DNA of 64,000 bases from Salvelinus alpinus (lineage: Eukaryota > Chordata > Actinopteri > Salmoniformes > Salmonidae): the NCBI RefSeq assembly GCF_045679555.1, contig NC_092090.1, forward strand, positions 30,988,788 through 31,052,787. The letters run 5' to 3'. Positions 13,791-24,497 of the stretch are shown here, in pieces (within the stretch, counting starts at the first letter, position 1; every line of letters starts with the position of its first letter). Below the pieces are notes generated by a model. The model had not been told where the DNA came from, searched no databases, and saw only the letters and a program-made list of their open reading frames with translations. The position numbers and the translations under genes were made by a program.

Positions 13791-14313
13791 GGTTCCACCC
13801 CAGTCTAACAGCCAGTCGGAGCAACCCAAAAAAGACCTGGAGACAACTCTTTCTGCCTGGTCTCCGCCAACCCAACCATCTGGAACAAGCAACTAGTGTG
13901 GGTCGAATACGCCCGCAACACCCTTCCTTGCTCTTCCATGGGTCTCTTGCCCTTTGAATGGTCCCTGGGTTATTAGCCCCCGCTCTTCCCTGAGCAAGAG
14001 GAAGAGGTCGGCATACCTTCGGCCCAGATGTTTGTCCACCGCTGTCGTCGTACCTGGAAGAGTGCCCGGTCAGCCCTTCTCAAGACTACCTCGGCTCCCT
14101 GGTATCATCTTGGGCAGAAGGCATGACTGTCCACCCGGGATCTGCCCCTCCGGGTGGAGTCCCACAAACTTTCCCCCCGGTTTATCGGCCCTTTCCCCAT
14201 CTCCAAGGTCATTAGCCCCTCTGCTGTTCGTCTTCTGTTGCCCCGTACCCTCTGTATACATCCCACTTTTCATGTATACGTACAGTATGTGTCTAGGATC
14301 AAACCAATGTCTC
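13763..14313 (+). pseudogene. gypsy 1 integrase C-terminal remnant
   Basis: Directly after VNDVL comes [13 protein letters not shown], the integrase segment found intact in gypsy 2 at about 21850-21900. The following frames contain remnants of the integrase tail ([13 protein letters not shown] and [13 protein letters not shown] equivalents) with stops. This proves a large internal deletion joining polymerase to integrase. Confidence 0.75.
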
Positions 14314-14570
14314 ACAGCCCTTTATCTCCTGTATCTTTATCTCCTGTTTGTTTGTCATGCCTACCAGCGTTTTCCCCTTGATCCTGTCTTTTTCAAGTTC
14401 CTGTTTTCTCATTTTCCAGGTTTTGACCATTCTGCCCGCCCTGACCCTGAGCCTGCCTGCCGTTCTGTACCTTGTCACACCACCCTGGATTATTGACCTC
14501 CGCCTGCCCTGACACCGAGACTCGTAGTTCTGTACCTTATGGACTCTGATCTGGATTACTGACTTCTTTT
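14314..14570 (+). repeat. 3' LTR of gypsy 1, left part
   Basis: It matches the 5' LTR from about the TGTTTGTTTGTC block to GATCTGGATTACTGACTTCT. The first roughly 100 bases of the LTR are missing or too diverged to align by eye. A LINE fragment is inserted at its right edge. Confidence 0.75.
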
Positions 14571-15430
14571 TTTAATTCAATTTTGTTATTTCACCTTTAT
14601 TTAACCAGGTAGGCCAGTTGAGAACAAGTTCTCATTTACAACTGCGACCTGGCCAAGATAAAGCAAAGCAGTGCGACACAAACAACAACACAGAGTTACA
14701 GATGGAATAAACAAACGTACAGTCAATAACACAATAGCAAAAAAGTCTATATACAGTGTGTGCAAATGGCGTGATGAGGTAAGGCAATAAATAGGTCATA
14801 GTAGCGAAGTAATTACAATTTAGCAAATTAACACTGGAGTGATAGATGTGTAGATGATGATGTGCAAGTAGAAATACTGGTGTGCAAAAGAGCAAAAGAG
14901 TAGATAAAAACAATATGGGGATGAGGTAGGTAGCAGATGCTCTTTCAGAACATCTGCTATCTGGATTTGGGTGAAGGCGAAGCTGGGGGGCTTGGGCAAG
15001 TAGCTGCGGGGGGTGCGGAGCTGTTGGCCGGGGTTGGGGTAGCCAGGAGGAAAGCATGGCCAGCCGTAGAGAAATGCTTGTTGAAATTCTCGATTATCAT
15101 AGATTTATCGGTAGTGACTGTGTTTCCTAGCCTCAGTGCAGTGGGCAGCTGGGAGGAGGTGCTCTTATTCTCCATGGACTTTACAGTGTCCCAAAACTTT
15201 TTAGAGTTAGAGCTACAGGATGCAAATTTCTGTTTGAAAAAGCTAGCCTTTGCTTTCCTGACTGACTGCGTATATTGGTTTCAGACTTCCCTGAAAAGTT
15301 GCATATCGCGGGGACTGTTTGATGCTAGTGCAGTCCGCCACAGGATGTTTTTGTGCTGGTTGAGGGCAGTCAGGTCTGGAGTCAACCAAGGGCTCTATCT
15401 GTTCTTAGTTCTACATTTTTTGAAAGGGGC
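14571..15430 (-). mobile_element. LINE fragment with internal deletion, inside the gypsy 3' LTR
   Basis: It is the same family as 5152-10268. The 3' untranslated region (14571-14935) is joined directly to the middle of the coding region (14936-15430, with MENKSTSSQLPTALRLGNTV and related motifs). About two kilobases between, including most of the polymerase, are missing. The surrounding LTR continues on both sides. Confidence 0.82.
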
Positions 15431-15532
15431 ATGCCTGCCCTTGCCCTGTCATTTTGCTTGCACCCTGTTCTAGTAATACACTTTTGTTACATCGACACTG
15501 TCTGCATCTGGGTCTTCTCCTGGAACGTGATA
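15431..15532 (+). repeat. 3' LTR of gypsy 1, right part
   Basis: It continues the LTR with CTTTTGTTACATCGACACTG, CTGCATCTGGGTCTTC and the terminal GTGATA, matching 10625-10720. Immediately after it, Tc1 transposase sequence resumes. Confidence 0.8.
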
Positions 15533-16100
15533 GCATGTGTGGTTCCTACCGTGAAGCATGGTAGGCCATGCTTTGCTGGTGACACTGTCAGTGATTTATT
15601 TAGGCACACTTAACCAGCTTGGCTACCACAGCATTCTGCAGCGATACGCCATCCCATCTGGTTTGCGATTAGTGGGACTATAATTTGTTTTTCAATGGGA
15701 CAATGACCTCCAGGCTGTGTAAGGGCTATTTGACCAAGAAGGAGAGTGATGGAGTGCTGCATCAGATGACCTGGTCTCCACAGTCACCCGACCTCAACCC
15801 AACTGAGATGGTTTGGGATGAGTTGGACCACAGACTGAAAGAAAGCAGCCTACAAGTGCTCAGCATGTGGGAACTCATTCAAGACTGTTGGAAAAGCATT
15901 CCTCAAGAAGCTGGTTGAGAGAATGCCAAGAGTGTGCAAAGCTGTCATCAAGGCAAAGGGTGGCTACTTTGAAGAATCTCAAATATAAAATATATTTGAT
16001 TTGTTTAACACTTTTTTGGTTACTACATGATTCCATATGTGTTATTTCATAGTCTTGATGTCTTCACTATTATTCTACAATGTAGAAAATAGTAAAAAAT
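15533..16100 (+). pseudogene. Tc1 copy A transposase, C-terminal half, broken
   Basis: Fragments in shifting frames give VVPTVKHG, CFAGDTVSDL, then TWSPQSPDLNPTEMVWDELD and SMWELIQDCWKSIPQEAG. The NPTE block corresponds to the Glu of the Tc1 DD34E catalytic triad. Small deletions and stops break the frame and the N-terminal half is gone. The right terminal inverted repeat follows at about 16120-16151. Confidence 0.85.
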
Positions 16101-16153
16101 AAAGAAAAACCCTTGAATGAGTAGATGTGTCCAAACTTTTGACTGGTACTCTA

Positions 16154-16552
16154 TGTTGACAAAACAGTCAAGGTCGCCTCATAGGCTAAAATTAGGCTAC
16201 AGTAAATGTGTTAGGAGGACAACGGTCAAGACTACATAACTACGTCATAACCATGAGAAGTGTCTCTATGACAGTTTTTACAGTAAAGACATCACTTGAA
16301 GGGAGTATAATGCATTCATAACACCTTTATGAAACCAGTCATGACACCTTAATGAATGTTGTAGTATTATACATATCAACCTTCATTAATAACACATCTC
16401 GGTTTAACCTATAGCCTCAACCACAAGCCCAACCCTAGCATCATGTCCAAATCCTGTTTCAACCCTAACCCTAACCCTCAACCCCAACCCTAACCCTAGC
16501 GTCATGTCCACATCCCAGTTCAACTCTCACCCCCAACCACAACCTTATGTGT
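16154..16552. repeat. Unannotated stretch with telomere-like CCCTAA minisatellite
   Basis: At 16460-16500 there are several CCCTAA or CCCCAA units. Around them a unit of roughly 70 bases recurs (CCTAGCATCATGTCCA and CCTAGCGTCATGTCCA). The rest shows no gene. Confidence 0.7.
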
Positions 16553-18832
16553 AAGATGGCTGCATGTAACATGGTGGCGCTGGGTAGGGTGCGTGTCTTG
16601 CTATTTTTTTTATAATTATTACTTTGTTTGCTCAGAATGTTTGTGCAATAATTTCCTACAACCGACAAACATCCTCTGGACATTAGATCGGAGGCTACAA
16701 ACTTACGGTATCTTTCAGAAGGCAACGCGGGCAACGAAGAGGAAGGAAAGGGAGACTCCAAGCAAGGCTGAATAGACATGCAACACAGCCTCCTCTTCCT
16801 AGTATTGTGATGGCTAATATCCAATCACTGGATAATAAAACAAAATAATAATATTAAAACATTTTTATTGAATTTTAAAACATACAATCTACCTGCAGTG
16901 AAGCCGCTCAACATTTACATAAATGGATAATAAACTTTGTGAACTCAGAGCAAGGCATTAATCGCAGAGGGACATCAGGGAATGCTGTCTTTGTCTTCAC
17001 AGAAACATGGATTGTTGTTCATTGTTAATGAACAATACACTGAACTCTGCTATTCAACCAGACAGGTTCTTCATTTTCCGTATGCATTGAACGGTGGCTT
17101 CTGGTAAGAGTAGGGGGGAGGTATATGCTTTCTCATTAACAATTCCTGGTATACCGAAGTTGAAAACATCTCGAGCTCCTGTTCACCCGATCTGGAGTTT
17201 TTGATGCTAAAATGCAGACCCCACTATCTGCCACAGCTGTTTACATACTGCCAAAAGCCAACATCACGGCAGCACTCAGTGAACTGTACAAGACCATTAG
17301 CCATCGAGAATCCTCTCACTTGTAAGCAGTCTTTATCGTCGCAGGAGATTTTAACCAAACAAGTTAAAAACAAATTCTCCCAAAATATCACCAATATGTC
17401 TCCTGCCCCTGAGAGGGAATAACATGCTAGACCACATATGCACAAACATTGGGGACATGTACAAAGCCACCCCCTGTCCCCACTTCAGCCAATACGATCA
17501 CGTCTCTCTGTTCCGCCTACAAGCAGTAACTCAAGAGGGAGCGTCCAGGACAGAGAATAGTGAGGCACTGGACGGAGGAGGTGGACTCAATGCTGCAGGA
17601 CTGTTTTGGAATACTGATTGGAACATGTTCAAAGACTCATCCACAAAGAAGTCTGTGCCATGCTGAGAGCCCGTACTGCAGCATTCAATGTCAGCAAAAT
17701 GAACCCTGATGACTCGGTTGCACACAATGTGTACAAGGCGAGCAGGTACTAGCTCTGCAAAACCATTAGGGATGCAAAAAGACAATACAGACTCAAACTT
17801 GAATCATTGTTCGACAACTCAGACTCATGGCGCATGTGGCAAGGACTACAGGCTATCACAAACTACAAAAGCAAATCCAGGTGTGTGGTGCCCACTGAAT
17901 CCTTCCTCCTAGACGAGTTTAATACATTTCTGCTCGCTTCGAGGTAGACAACACCGAGCCATCCAGGAGGGCTGTCACGGCTCCGGGTGAGCAGGTGCTT
18001 TCGCTCTCCGAGGCTGACATGAGGAAATCTCTCAAAAGAGTGAATACTCACAAGATGGCAGAGATAGGCGCATCCTCAGAGTGTGCACTGACCAGCTGGC
18101 AGGTGTCTTCTCTGACATCTGACATTCTACCTGTCCCTGTCCCAGGCTGTAGTCCCAGGAGACCACCATCGTTCCAATGGCCAAGAAAACCAAGTTGACA
18201 TGCCTAAATGACTATCGTCTCGTCACACTCACCCCCCTGTCATCATGATGTACTTCGAGAGACTGGTCAAGGCCCACAACAAGGCCAGCATCCCAGACAC
18301 ACAGGACCCACTCCAATTTGCCTACTGCTCCAACAGGTCTATGGAAGATGCCATTTCCATCGCAATTCACATGTCCCTAACACACCTTGACAAGAAGAAC
18401 ACCTAGGTGTATGTGAGAATGCTGTTCATTGACTACAGTTCAGCATTCAATACTATTGTTCCCTCCAAGCTCGTTACCAAGATCATGGCCCTGGGCCTAG
18501 ACACCACCCTCTGCAACTGAATCCTGGACTTCCTGACGGGCAGACTACAGGCTGTGAGAATTGGCAACAACACCTCCTCCACACTGACTCTTAACACAGT
18601 GACCCCCCAGGGATGTGTCCTCAGCCCTCTGCTGTACTCCCTGTTCACCCAGGACTGTGTGGCTAAGCACAACACCAACTCCATCATCAAGTTTGTTAAT
18701 GACACCACAGTTGTAGGCCTGATCACTAACAATGACGAGTCAGCCTATAGGGAGGAGGTAAGTGAACTGGCATTGTGGTTTCAGGACAACAACTTCTTCC
18801 TCAATGTCAGCAAAATAAAGGACTTGGTTGTG
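16553..18832 (+). mobile_element. LINE of a jockey/CR1-like type, degenerate
   Basis: The 5' end is near AAGATGGCTGCATGTAACAT. Endonuclease remnants are LMLKCRPHYLPQLF, NMLDHICTNIGDMYKATP and YDHVSLFRL. Reverse transcriptase remnants follow from about 18200, ending with [16 protein letters not shown] and [11 protein letters not shown]. Many stops break it. The 3' end is cut by a fragment of a Tc1/mariner-like element at 18833. A 3' tail of a probably related LINE lies at 52380-52735. The clade is tentative. Confidence 0.75.
18554..18832 (+). pseudogene. LINE reverse transcriptase palm fragment
   Basis: The sequence [20 protein letters not shown] is the conserved PQG loop. The catalytic box, usually FADD, here reads FVND, so one catalytic Asp is Asn. 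[11 protein letters not shown] follows, matching the usual LN..KTKELVV block. The polymerase would be inactive. Confidence 0.8.
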
Positions 18833-19021
18833 CCACACCTGTCAGGTGGATGGATTATCTTGGAGAAATTCTCACTAACAGGGATGTAAACAAATTTGTG
18901 CACACAATTGGAGAGAAATAAGCTTTTTGTGTGTATGGAACATTTCTGGGATCTTTAATTTTAGCTCATGAAACATGGAACCAACACTTTAGATGTTGCA
19001 TTTATATTTTAGTTCAATGTA
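18833..19021. mobile_element. Terminal fragment of a Tc1/mariner-like element
   Basis: The segment from CCACACCTGTCAGGTGGATG to TTTATATTTTAGTTCAATGT is the end of a repeat family I recognise from salmonids, whose other end begins CTGAACAAAAATATAAACGC. Only one end is present, so it is a deletion remnant. Confidence 0.65.
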
Positions 19022-19186
19022 TATACCCAGTGAAGGTAAAGAACCTTGAGGGTTCTATCCCTACCTCAGAGTGTAATGGCGATTTTAGAAAACAACAGCT
19101 AACAAAAGCTAAACCAGTCACATCAAACTTTGAAATGACAACTATTTGTTTAGGTTGTTTTGCATCGATATTTATATCCACATTAA

Positions 19187-20605
19187 AACTTCTTCTTAAT
19201 AGGGGGCGCCATTTCCACTTTGGGAAAAAATAGTGCCCAAATTAAACGGCCTCGTACTCTGTTCTAGATCATATGATATGCATATTATTATTACTATTGG
19301 ATAGAAAACACTCTGAAGTTTCTAAAACTGTTTGAATTATATCTGTGAGTAAAACAGAACTCATTTGGCAGGCAAATTTCCAAACAGGAAGTGAAAATTC
19401 TGAAATGGGTCTCTGTGAAGGGCTGCTCCTATTCAATTGCCTTTTATTTATGGATATGTATGCACTTCATATGCCTTCCACTAGATGTCAACAGGCAGTA
19501 GAACATTGAATGAGGTGTGTAGCCTGATGTGGGACCGAATGAGAGCTTTTGGAGTGACAGGTCAGCCATATTGGCAGTATTTTGCTGCGCACCAGGGAGC
19601 ACCATATCTTTTTCTGCAATGCGTTAGGTAGACACGAATAAATACTCAGTCTGGGACGTTATTGGATACATATGAGAAAAACATCCTAAAGATGGATTTT
19701 CAACTGAGTTTGACCAGTTTATTTGACTTTTATTATGACTTTTGGAATTTTTCGTTCCATGCGCCAAACGTTCATGGACATGTGCGCTCCACTATGCTAG
19801 CCAAAGTTGCTAATTCGACAGAAGAAATGGACATTCTAAAACAAAACAATGATTTATTGTGGAACTAGGACACCTGGCACTGCATTCTGATGAAAGTTCA
19901 TCAAAGGTAAGGGAATATTTATGATGTTATTTCGTATTTTTGTGGACTCTTTGGACTCCAACATGGTGGAGAATGGCTGAGCGCTGTCTCAGATTATTGT
20001 ATGCTGTGCTTTGTACTAAAGTTCTTTTTTTTTAAATCTAACGCAGCGGTTGCATTAAGAACCAGTGTATCTTTCATTTGCTGTACAACATGTATTTTTC
20101 AGCAAAGTTTATGATGAGTTTTTCTGTTAGATTACGTGGCTGTCTAAAATGTCTCCGGACATTTTGGTGCTATTTGTGACGATGGCTGCGTTGTAAAACC
20201 CAGATTTGTAGCTATAAATATGCACATTTTCGAACAAAACATAAATGTATTGTATAACATGATGTCATAAGACTGTCATCTGATGAAGTTGTTCAAAGGT
20301 TACTGATTCATTTTATCTCTATTTGTGGGTTTTGTGAAAGCTATCTTTACGGTGAAAAAATGGCGTTGTGTTTTGGGCTATTGTGGTGAGCTAACATAAA
20401 TATATGTTGTGTTTTCGCTGTAAAACACTTAAAAAATCGGAAATATTGGCTGGATTCACAAGATGTTTATCTTTCATTTGCTGTATTGGACTTGTGATTT
20501 CATGAAATTATATTATTTGATATTCCCTGTGGCGCTAGGCTAGGCTATGCTAGTCAGCGTTTCTGATGAGGAGGATCCCGGATCCGGGAGGGTGATTAAG
20601 TAGAG
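19187..20605. mobile_element. Non-autonomous TTAA-type DNA transposon, copy 2
   Basis: It is bounded by TTAA at 19183-19186 and 20606-20609. The left end starts AACTTCTTCTTAAT and the inverse of the right end starts AACTCTACTTAAT. Inner blocks such as GGATAGAAAACACTCTGAAG and CACAGGAAGTG-like motifs match copy 1 at 12046-13088. Both lack a transposase. Confidence 0.75.
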
Positions 20606-20609
20606 TTAA

Positions 20610-21103
20610 TGATTCTGCTGCATGATTTCGCCTGGTCAGAAAAATGGCAAGCTGATGTCCAACTCGTTAGCTCTCTATGGCATGGGGAAGATCCAATTCG
20701 TATTTTGCAACATATTTTGTTGCCGAGGTTTGAGTGGCAAACAGCAAGGTTCATACAAACCTCTGCTGTTGCAAACCAAATGCTAGCTAGAATCAAGAGG
20801 AAATGTGTTTAATAAAATACACTCTTAGCAACAAACAAAAAAAGGGGTTCTATATAGAACCCTTTGGTCAATTAAAAATTGAACTGTCATTCCGGTATCA
20901 AAAACCAACTGCCATTCCAGCCTGTAGATGTAAGAGGCCGGTGGATGAACCAACTTGCAAATAGTCTACCAATAAGCCCATTATTTTTCAATGTATTAAG
21001 GTAAGCAAAGTTGATTATTTAATTCAAATATATGAAGCCAAAGTCATATGATAAACTATAGGCCAGATAAATAAAGTTTAAACGTTCTTAGAATTTACGT
21101 TTG
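20610..21103. other. No gene recognised; one 18-bp perfect palindrome
   Basis: The palindrome GGGTTCTATATAGAACCC lies at 20845-20862. I know similar GGTTCTATATAGAACC motifs as ends of short repeats in fish but cannot classify this one. Nothing else is supported. Confidence 0.5.
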
Positions 21104-21128
21104 TACAATGGCTTGCAAAAGTATTCAC

Positions 21129-22255
21129 CAGGCGGTGGAAATCAGCGATGAGGGCTGGGTCCAAGATATCTTTAGCAGGAACCCAGCACCTCTCCTCCGG
21201 GCCATAACCCTCCCAGTCAACCAGGTACTGGAAACCCCTGCCCTGTGGTCAAACCTTCAGGAGGCATCTCACCGTATACGCTGGCTGGCCACTGATAACC
21301 CGGGGGGAGGGATGGGCCTGGAGACAGAAGACAAAGGACAGTGAGACACGGGCTTAATCCTAGACACATGGAAGGTAGGGTGAATACGGAGGGTATGGGG
21401 TAACACAAGACGGACAGCAGTAGAATTCAGGACTCTGGAGATGGGAAAAGGACCAATGAACCGGGGAGACAGCTTGCGGGACAGATCCCAAGTGGAATGC
21501 CATACCCTCTGTCCAATGCGGTAGCAGGGAGCTAGGGTCCGGCGACGGTCCGCTTGTCAACAATACCTGGAGTTGGTCTTGAGAATAGCCGCCCTGGCTC
21601 TTCTCCAGGTACGTCGACAGTGGCGGACAAAATCTGGGCCGAGGGTACGCTGACCTCCTGCTCTTGTTCAGGGAAGAGTGGAGGCTGATACCCCATGGAG
21701 CACTTGAAAGGGGAGAGTCCCGTGGCAGAACTGGGAAGAGTGTTCCGAGCATACTCCACCCAGACCAGTTGACGGCTCCAGGTAGTGGGGTTGGTTGAGA
21801 CCAGGCATCTTAAAGAGGCCTTGGTTGGCTCGCTCCGACTGACCGTTAGTTTGGGGATGGAATCCGGATGACAGGCTGGCCGACGACCCAATAAGGGTGC
21901 AGAATGCCTTCCAGAACTGAGACGAGAACTGAGGACCCCGATCGGAGACCATGTCTACCGGGAGTCCATGGATCCGGAAGGCATGCTGCACAATAAGCTG
22001 GACCGACTCCTTGGCAGAAGGTGGTTTGGTGAGATGGATGAAATGGGCGGCCTTGGAGAACTAATCGACTACCGTCAGAATGATAGTGTTACCATCAGAC
22101 GGAGGGAGCCCAGTGACAAAGTCCAGAGATATATGAGACCAGGGACGATGAGGAACCGGTAGTGGCTGCAGGAGGCCAGAAGGAGCTTGCCGTGAAGTCT
22201 TGTTGTGAGCACACACAGTGCATGCGGTGACGAAGGCAGAGACATCAGGGATCAT
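21129..22255 (-). pseudogene. gypsy 2 integrase and chromodomain-like tail, frameshifted
   Basis: Readable parts are [20 protein letters not shown] (end of the zinc-binding part), [17 protein letters not shown] (first Asp), [19 protein letters not shown] (second Asp) and [16 protein letters not shown] (Glu). The DDE triad is therefore present, but split between frames. At 21130-21240 the tail reads [17 protein letters not shown], a chromodomain-like motif often found at the end of gypsy integrases. Stop codons and shifts break the frame. Confidence 0.85.
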
Positions 22256-22317
22256 TGTGGACCACCAAAAACGTTGTCGAAGGAAGGCTAATGTACAACG
22301 GAACCCTGGATAACAGG

Positions 22318-23064
22318 TCAGCCTGGAGGAATGAGTCCTGGGTTAGGGACAAACAGCCGGTTAGCCGGGCCCCCTTCAGGTCCAATTTGGGAGTGTTGCG
22401 CCTCGCGAACCAGTTTCTCAATACCCCAATCCACAGTGGCAGTAAGGCATGAGGTAGGGAGAATGGTTTCGGAAGTCGAGGGTGTGGCAGAGGAACTGCA
22501 TAGGCGGGAGAGAACATCAGGCTTCACATTTTTAGACCCAGGACGGTAGAAAATGGTAAAGTTGAATCTGGTAAACAGGAGGGCCCACTGGACCTGCCTT
22601 GAGTTGAGGCGCTTGGCTGAATGGAGATATTCCAAGTTATTATGGTCGGTCCAGACCAGGAATGGCTGTTCTGCTCCTTCCAGCCAGTGCCTCCACTCCT
22701 CAAACGCCATCTTCACCGGCAGGAGTTCTTGGTTGCCAACATCGTAGTTCCTCTCAACAGGATTGAGACGATGGGACAGGAAAGCACAGGGATGAAGCTT
22801 CTCGTCCTGGGCAGATCGCTGGGACAGGATGGCCCCCATTCCAACACCTGAAGCATCCACTTCCACCACAAATTGACGCGAGGGGTCTGGATGGAGGAGG
22901 ATGGGTGCGGTTGTGAACCGATGCTTCAGGTCCAAAAAGGCTTTGTCGACAGCTGGAGACCATTTGAACGGTACCTTAGGGGAGGTGAGTGCCGAGAGGG
23001 GGGCCGCCAGGGTGCTGAAATGGCGGTAGAAGTTTGCAAAACCAAGAAACTGTTGTAACTGCAC
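22318..23064 (-). pseudogene. gypsy 2 RNase H region
   Basis: A 248-codon open stretch begins with the polymerase connection [13 protein letters not shown] and continues with [20 protein letters not shown] (first catalytic Asp), [20 protein letters not shown] and [10 protein letters not shown]. It degrades the RNA strand of the hybrid in an active element. This is the best preserved part of the element. Confidence 0.87.
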
Positions 23065-23076
23065 CCTGGATGTTGG

Positions 23077-23728
23077 TTGAGGTCAATCCACCACTGCTTT
23101 CACCTTTCCAGGATCCATTTGAACATTGCCCTCCGCAATGACATATCCCAGAAAGGTGATAGAAGAGCGGTGGAACTCACACTTCTCGGCTTTCACGAAC
23201 AATTGGTACTCCAGGAGGCACTGAAGGACCTGTTTGACATGGAGTACATGTTCTTGGGCAGATCGGGAAAAAACAGGATTTCGTCCAGGTAGACAAACAC
23301 AAACTGATTTAGCATGTCCCGAAGGACATCATTGACCAAAGCCTGGAAGACAGCGAGTTGGTGAGTCCAAATGGCATGACCTGGTACTCATAATGTCCAC
23401 TGGCTGTGTTGAAGGCTGTCTTCCACTCATCCCCCATGCGTATCCGAACCAGGTGGTAGGCATTCCGAAGGTCCAACTTGGAAAACATGGTAGCCCCCTG
23501 GAGAGGTTCAAACACCGAGGAGAGGAGAGGTAAGGGGTAAAGATTTTTGACAGTGATATCGTTAAGTCCCCGGTAGTCAATGCACGGGCGCAGGGTCTTG
23601 TCCTTCTTCTCCAGAAAGAAAAACCCTGCGCCGGCAGGAGATGCAGAAGGACGGACGGCCCCAGTGGCCAGAGACTCTTCTATGTACTCCTCCATAGCAA
23701 TGGTCTCTGGTCCGGACAGAGAGTACAA
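23077..23728 (-). pseudogene. gypsy 2 reverse transcriptase, frameshifted
   Basis: Motifs are [76 protein letters not shown] frameshift near 23345 follows. In the shifted frame the catalytic box reads [12 protein letters not shown] at about 23273-23308, so the second Asp of YLDD is Glu. No active polymerase is expected. Confidence 0.85.
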
Positions 23729-24296
23729 CCGACCCGAGGTGGTGTAGTGCCTGGGTGAAGATCAATGGCACAATCATAAGGACGGTGCCATTGCTAAACA
23801 CTAAGGATGGTGCCATTGCTAAACAAGTGTATTGTAACTGTATTGTCTCACTGTGGTTACCAGAAACCCATAATTGAACGGGCACAGTACTATGGTTGAC
23901 TTCCCCTATAGAGCGGCCGTCCAGTGCCCTTGCATCCATGGGCACAGAGAGAGGGTGAGTGGGAATACCAAGCTCCGAAGCTATTGTGGCATCCATAAGA
24001 CATTCATCAGCCCCAGAGTCAATGAGCACTCGGAGAGACTTAGATTGGTCTCCCCACAGCACAAGAGCAAAAAGGGGTGTGTGGGTGATGGGAATTAGGG
24101 AACTCCCAGTCTGACTCACTACAGTACTGGTACCCACTAGAAACAAGGGTTTCCTGATAAGGCAGGTAGCTATAAAATGTCCTGCCCCTCCACAGTACAG
24201 ACAACAGTTATTATTCATCCTCCGTGAGCGCTCCCAAACTGATAGCCTAGTTCTTCCCAACTGCATAGGCTCAGGAGTATCCAACTCAACCGTCAT
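23577..24296 (-). pseudogene. gypsy 2 zinc knuckle and aspartic protease
   Basis: The open frame starts with TPEPMQLGRTRLSVWERSRR and has a CCHC zinc knuckle, CLYCGGAGHFIATC (C-x2-C-x4-H-x4-C), which binds RNA in gag. The retropepsin motif SLRVLIDSGADECLMDA and SVPMDARALDGRSIG follow. The frame then drifts and merges out of phase with the start of the polymerase. Confidence 0.85.
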
Positions 24297-24497
24297 AGAT
24301 TCACGAGAGAGCTCGGGTGACTTCGACTCCTCTCGGAAGAGCTGCCTTCAGGAACTTCCGGATTCCATATATCGGGAACGCTCCATATTGGGTGCACGAG
24401 TGTGCCCGAGACCAGACCTCCTCTCACTCTTGCGTTCCCTTAGGCGTCCATCAATTTGAATGGTTAAGGCGATAAGAGAGTCGAGTTTCACCTGCAG

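Larger units (their letters stand above)
10303..15532 (+). mobile_element. gypsy-type LTR retrotransposon 1, degenerate, with nested insertions
   Basis: The order is 5' LTR, gag, aspartic protease, reverse transcriptase, integrase remnant, 3' LTR, all on the plus strand, as in gypsy/Ty3 elements with a single polyprotein plan. The ends are TGTTAC... and ...GTGATA, decayed from the TGTCAC/GTGACA ends of related copies. A TTAA-type transposon splits protease from polymerase, an internal deletion fuses polymerase to integrase, and a LINE fragment splits the 3' LTR. No target duplication is visible; Tc1 sequence is lost at its right border. Confidence 0.85.
5079..16151. mobile_element. Tc1-like transposon A, split by nested insertions
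   Basis: The left end begins CAGTACCAGTCAGAAGTTTG after a TA at 5077-5078. The right end is the inverse, with ...CAAACTTTTGACTGGTAC before a TA at 16152-16153. Its own sequence survives in three pieces: 5079-5151, 10269-10302 and about 15533-16151. The pieces join logically: TAGAATAA ends the first piece and begins the second, and the second continues towards the sequence whose inverse lies near the right end. The rest of the 11 kb is inserted DNA (a LINE and a gypsy element). The 5' half of the transposase gene is lost. Confidence 0.88.
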
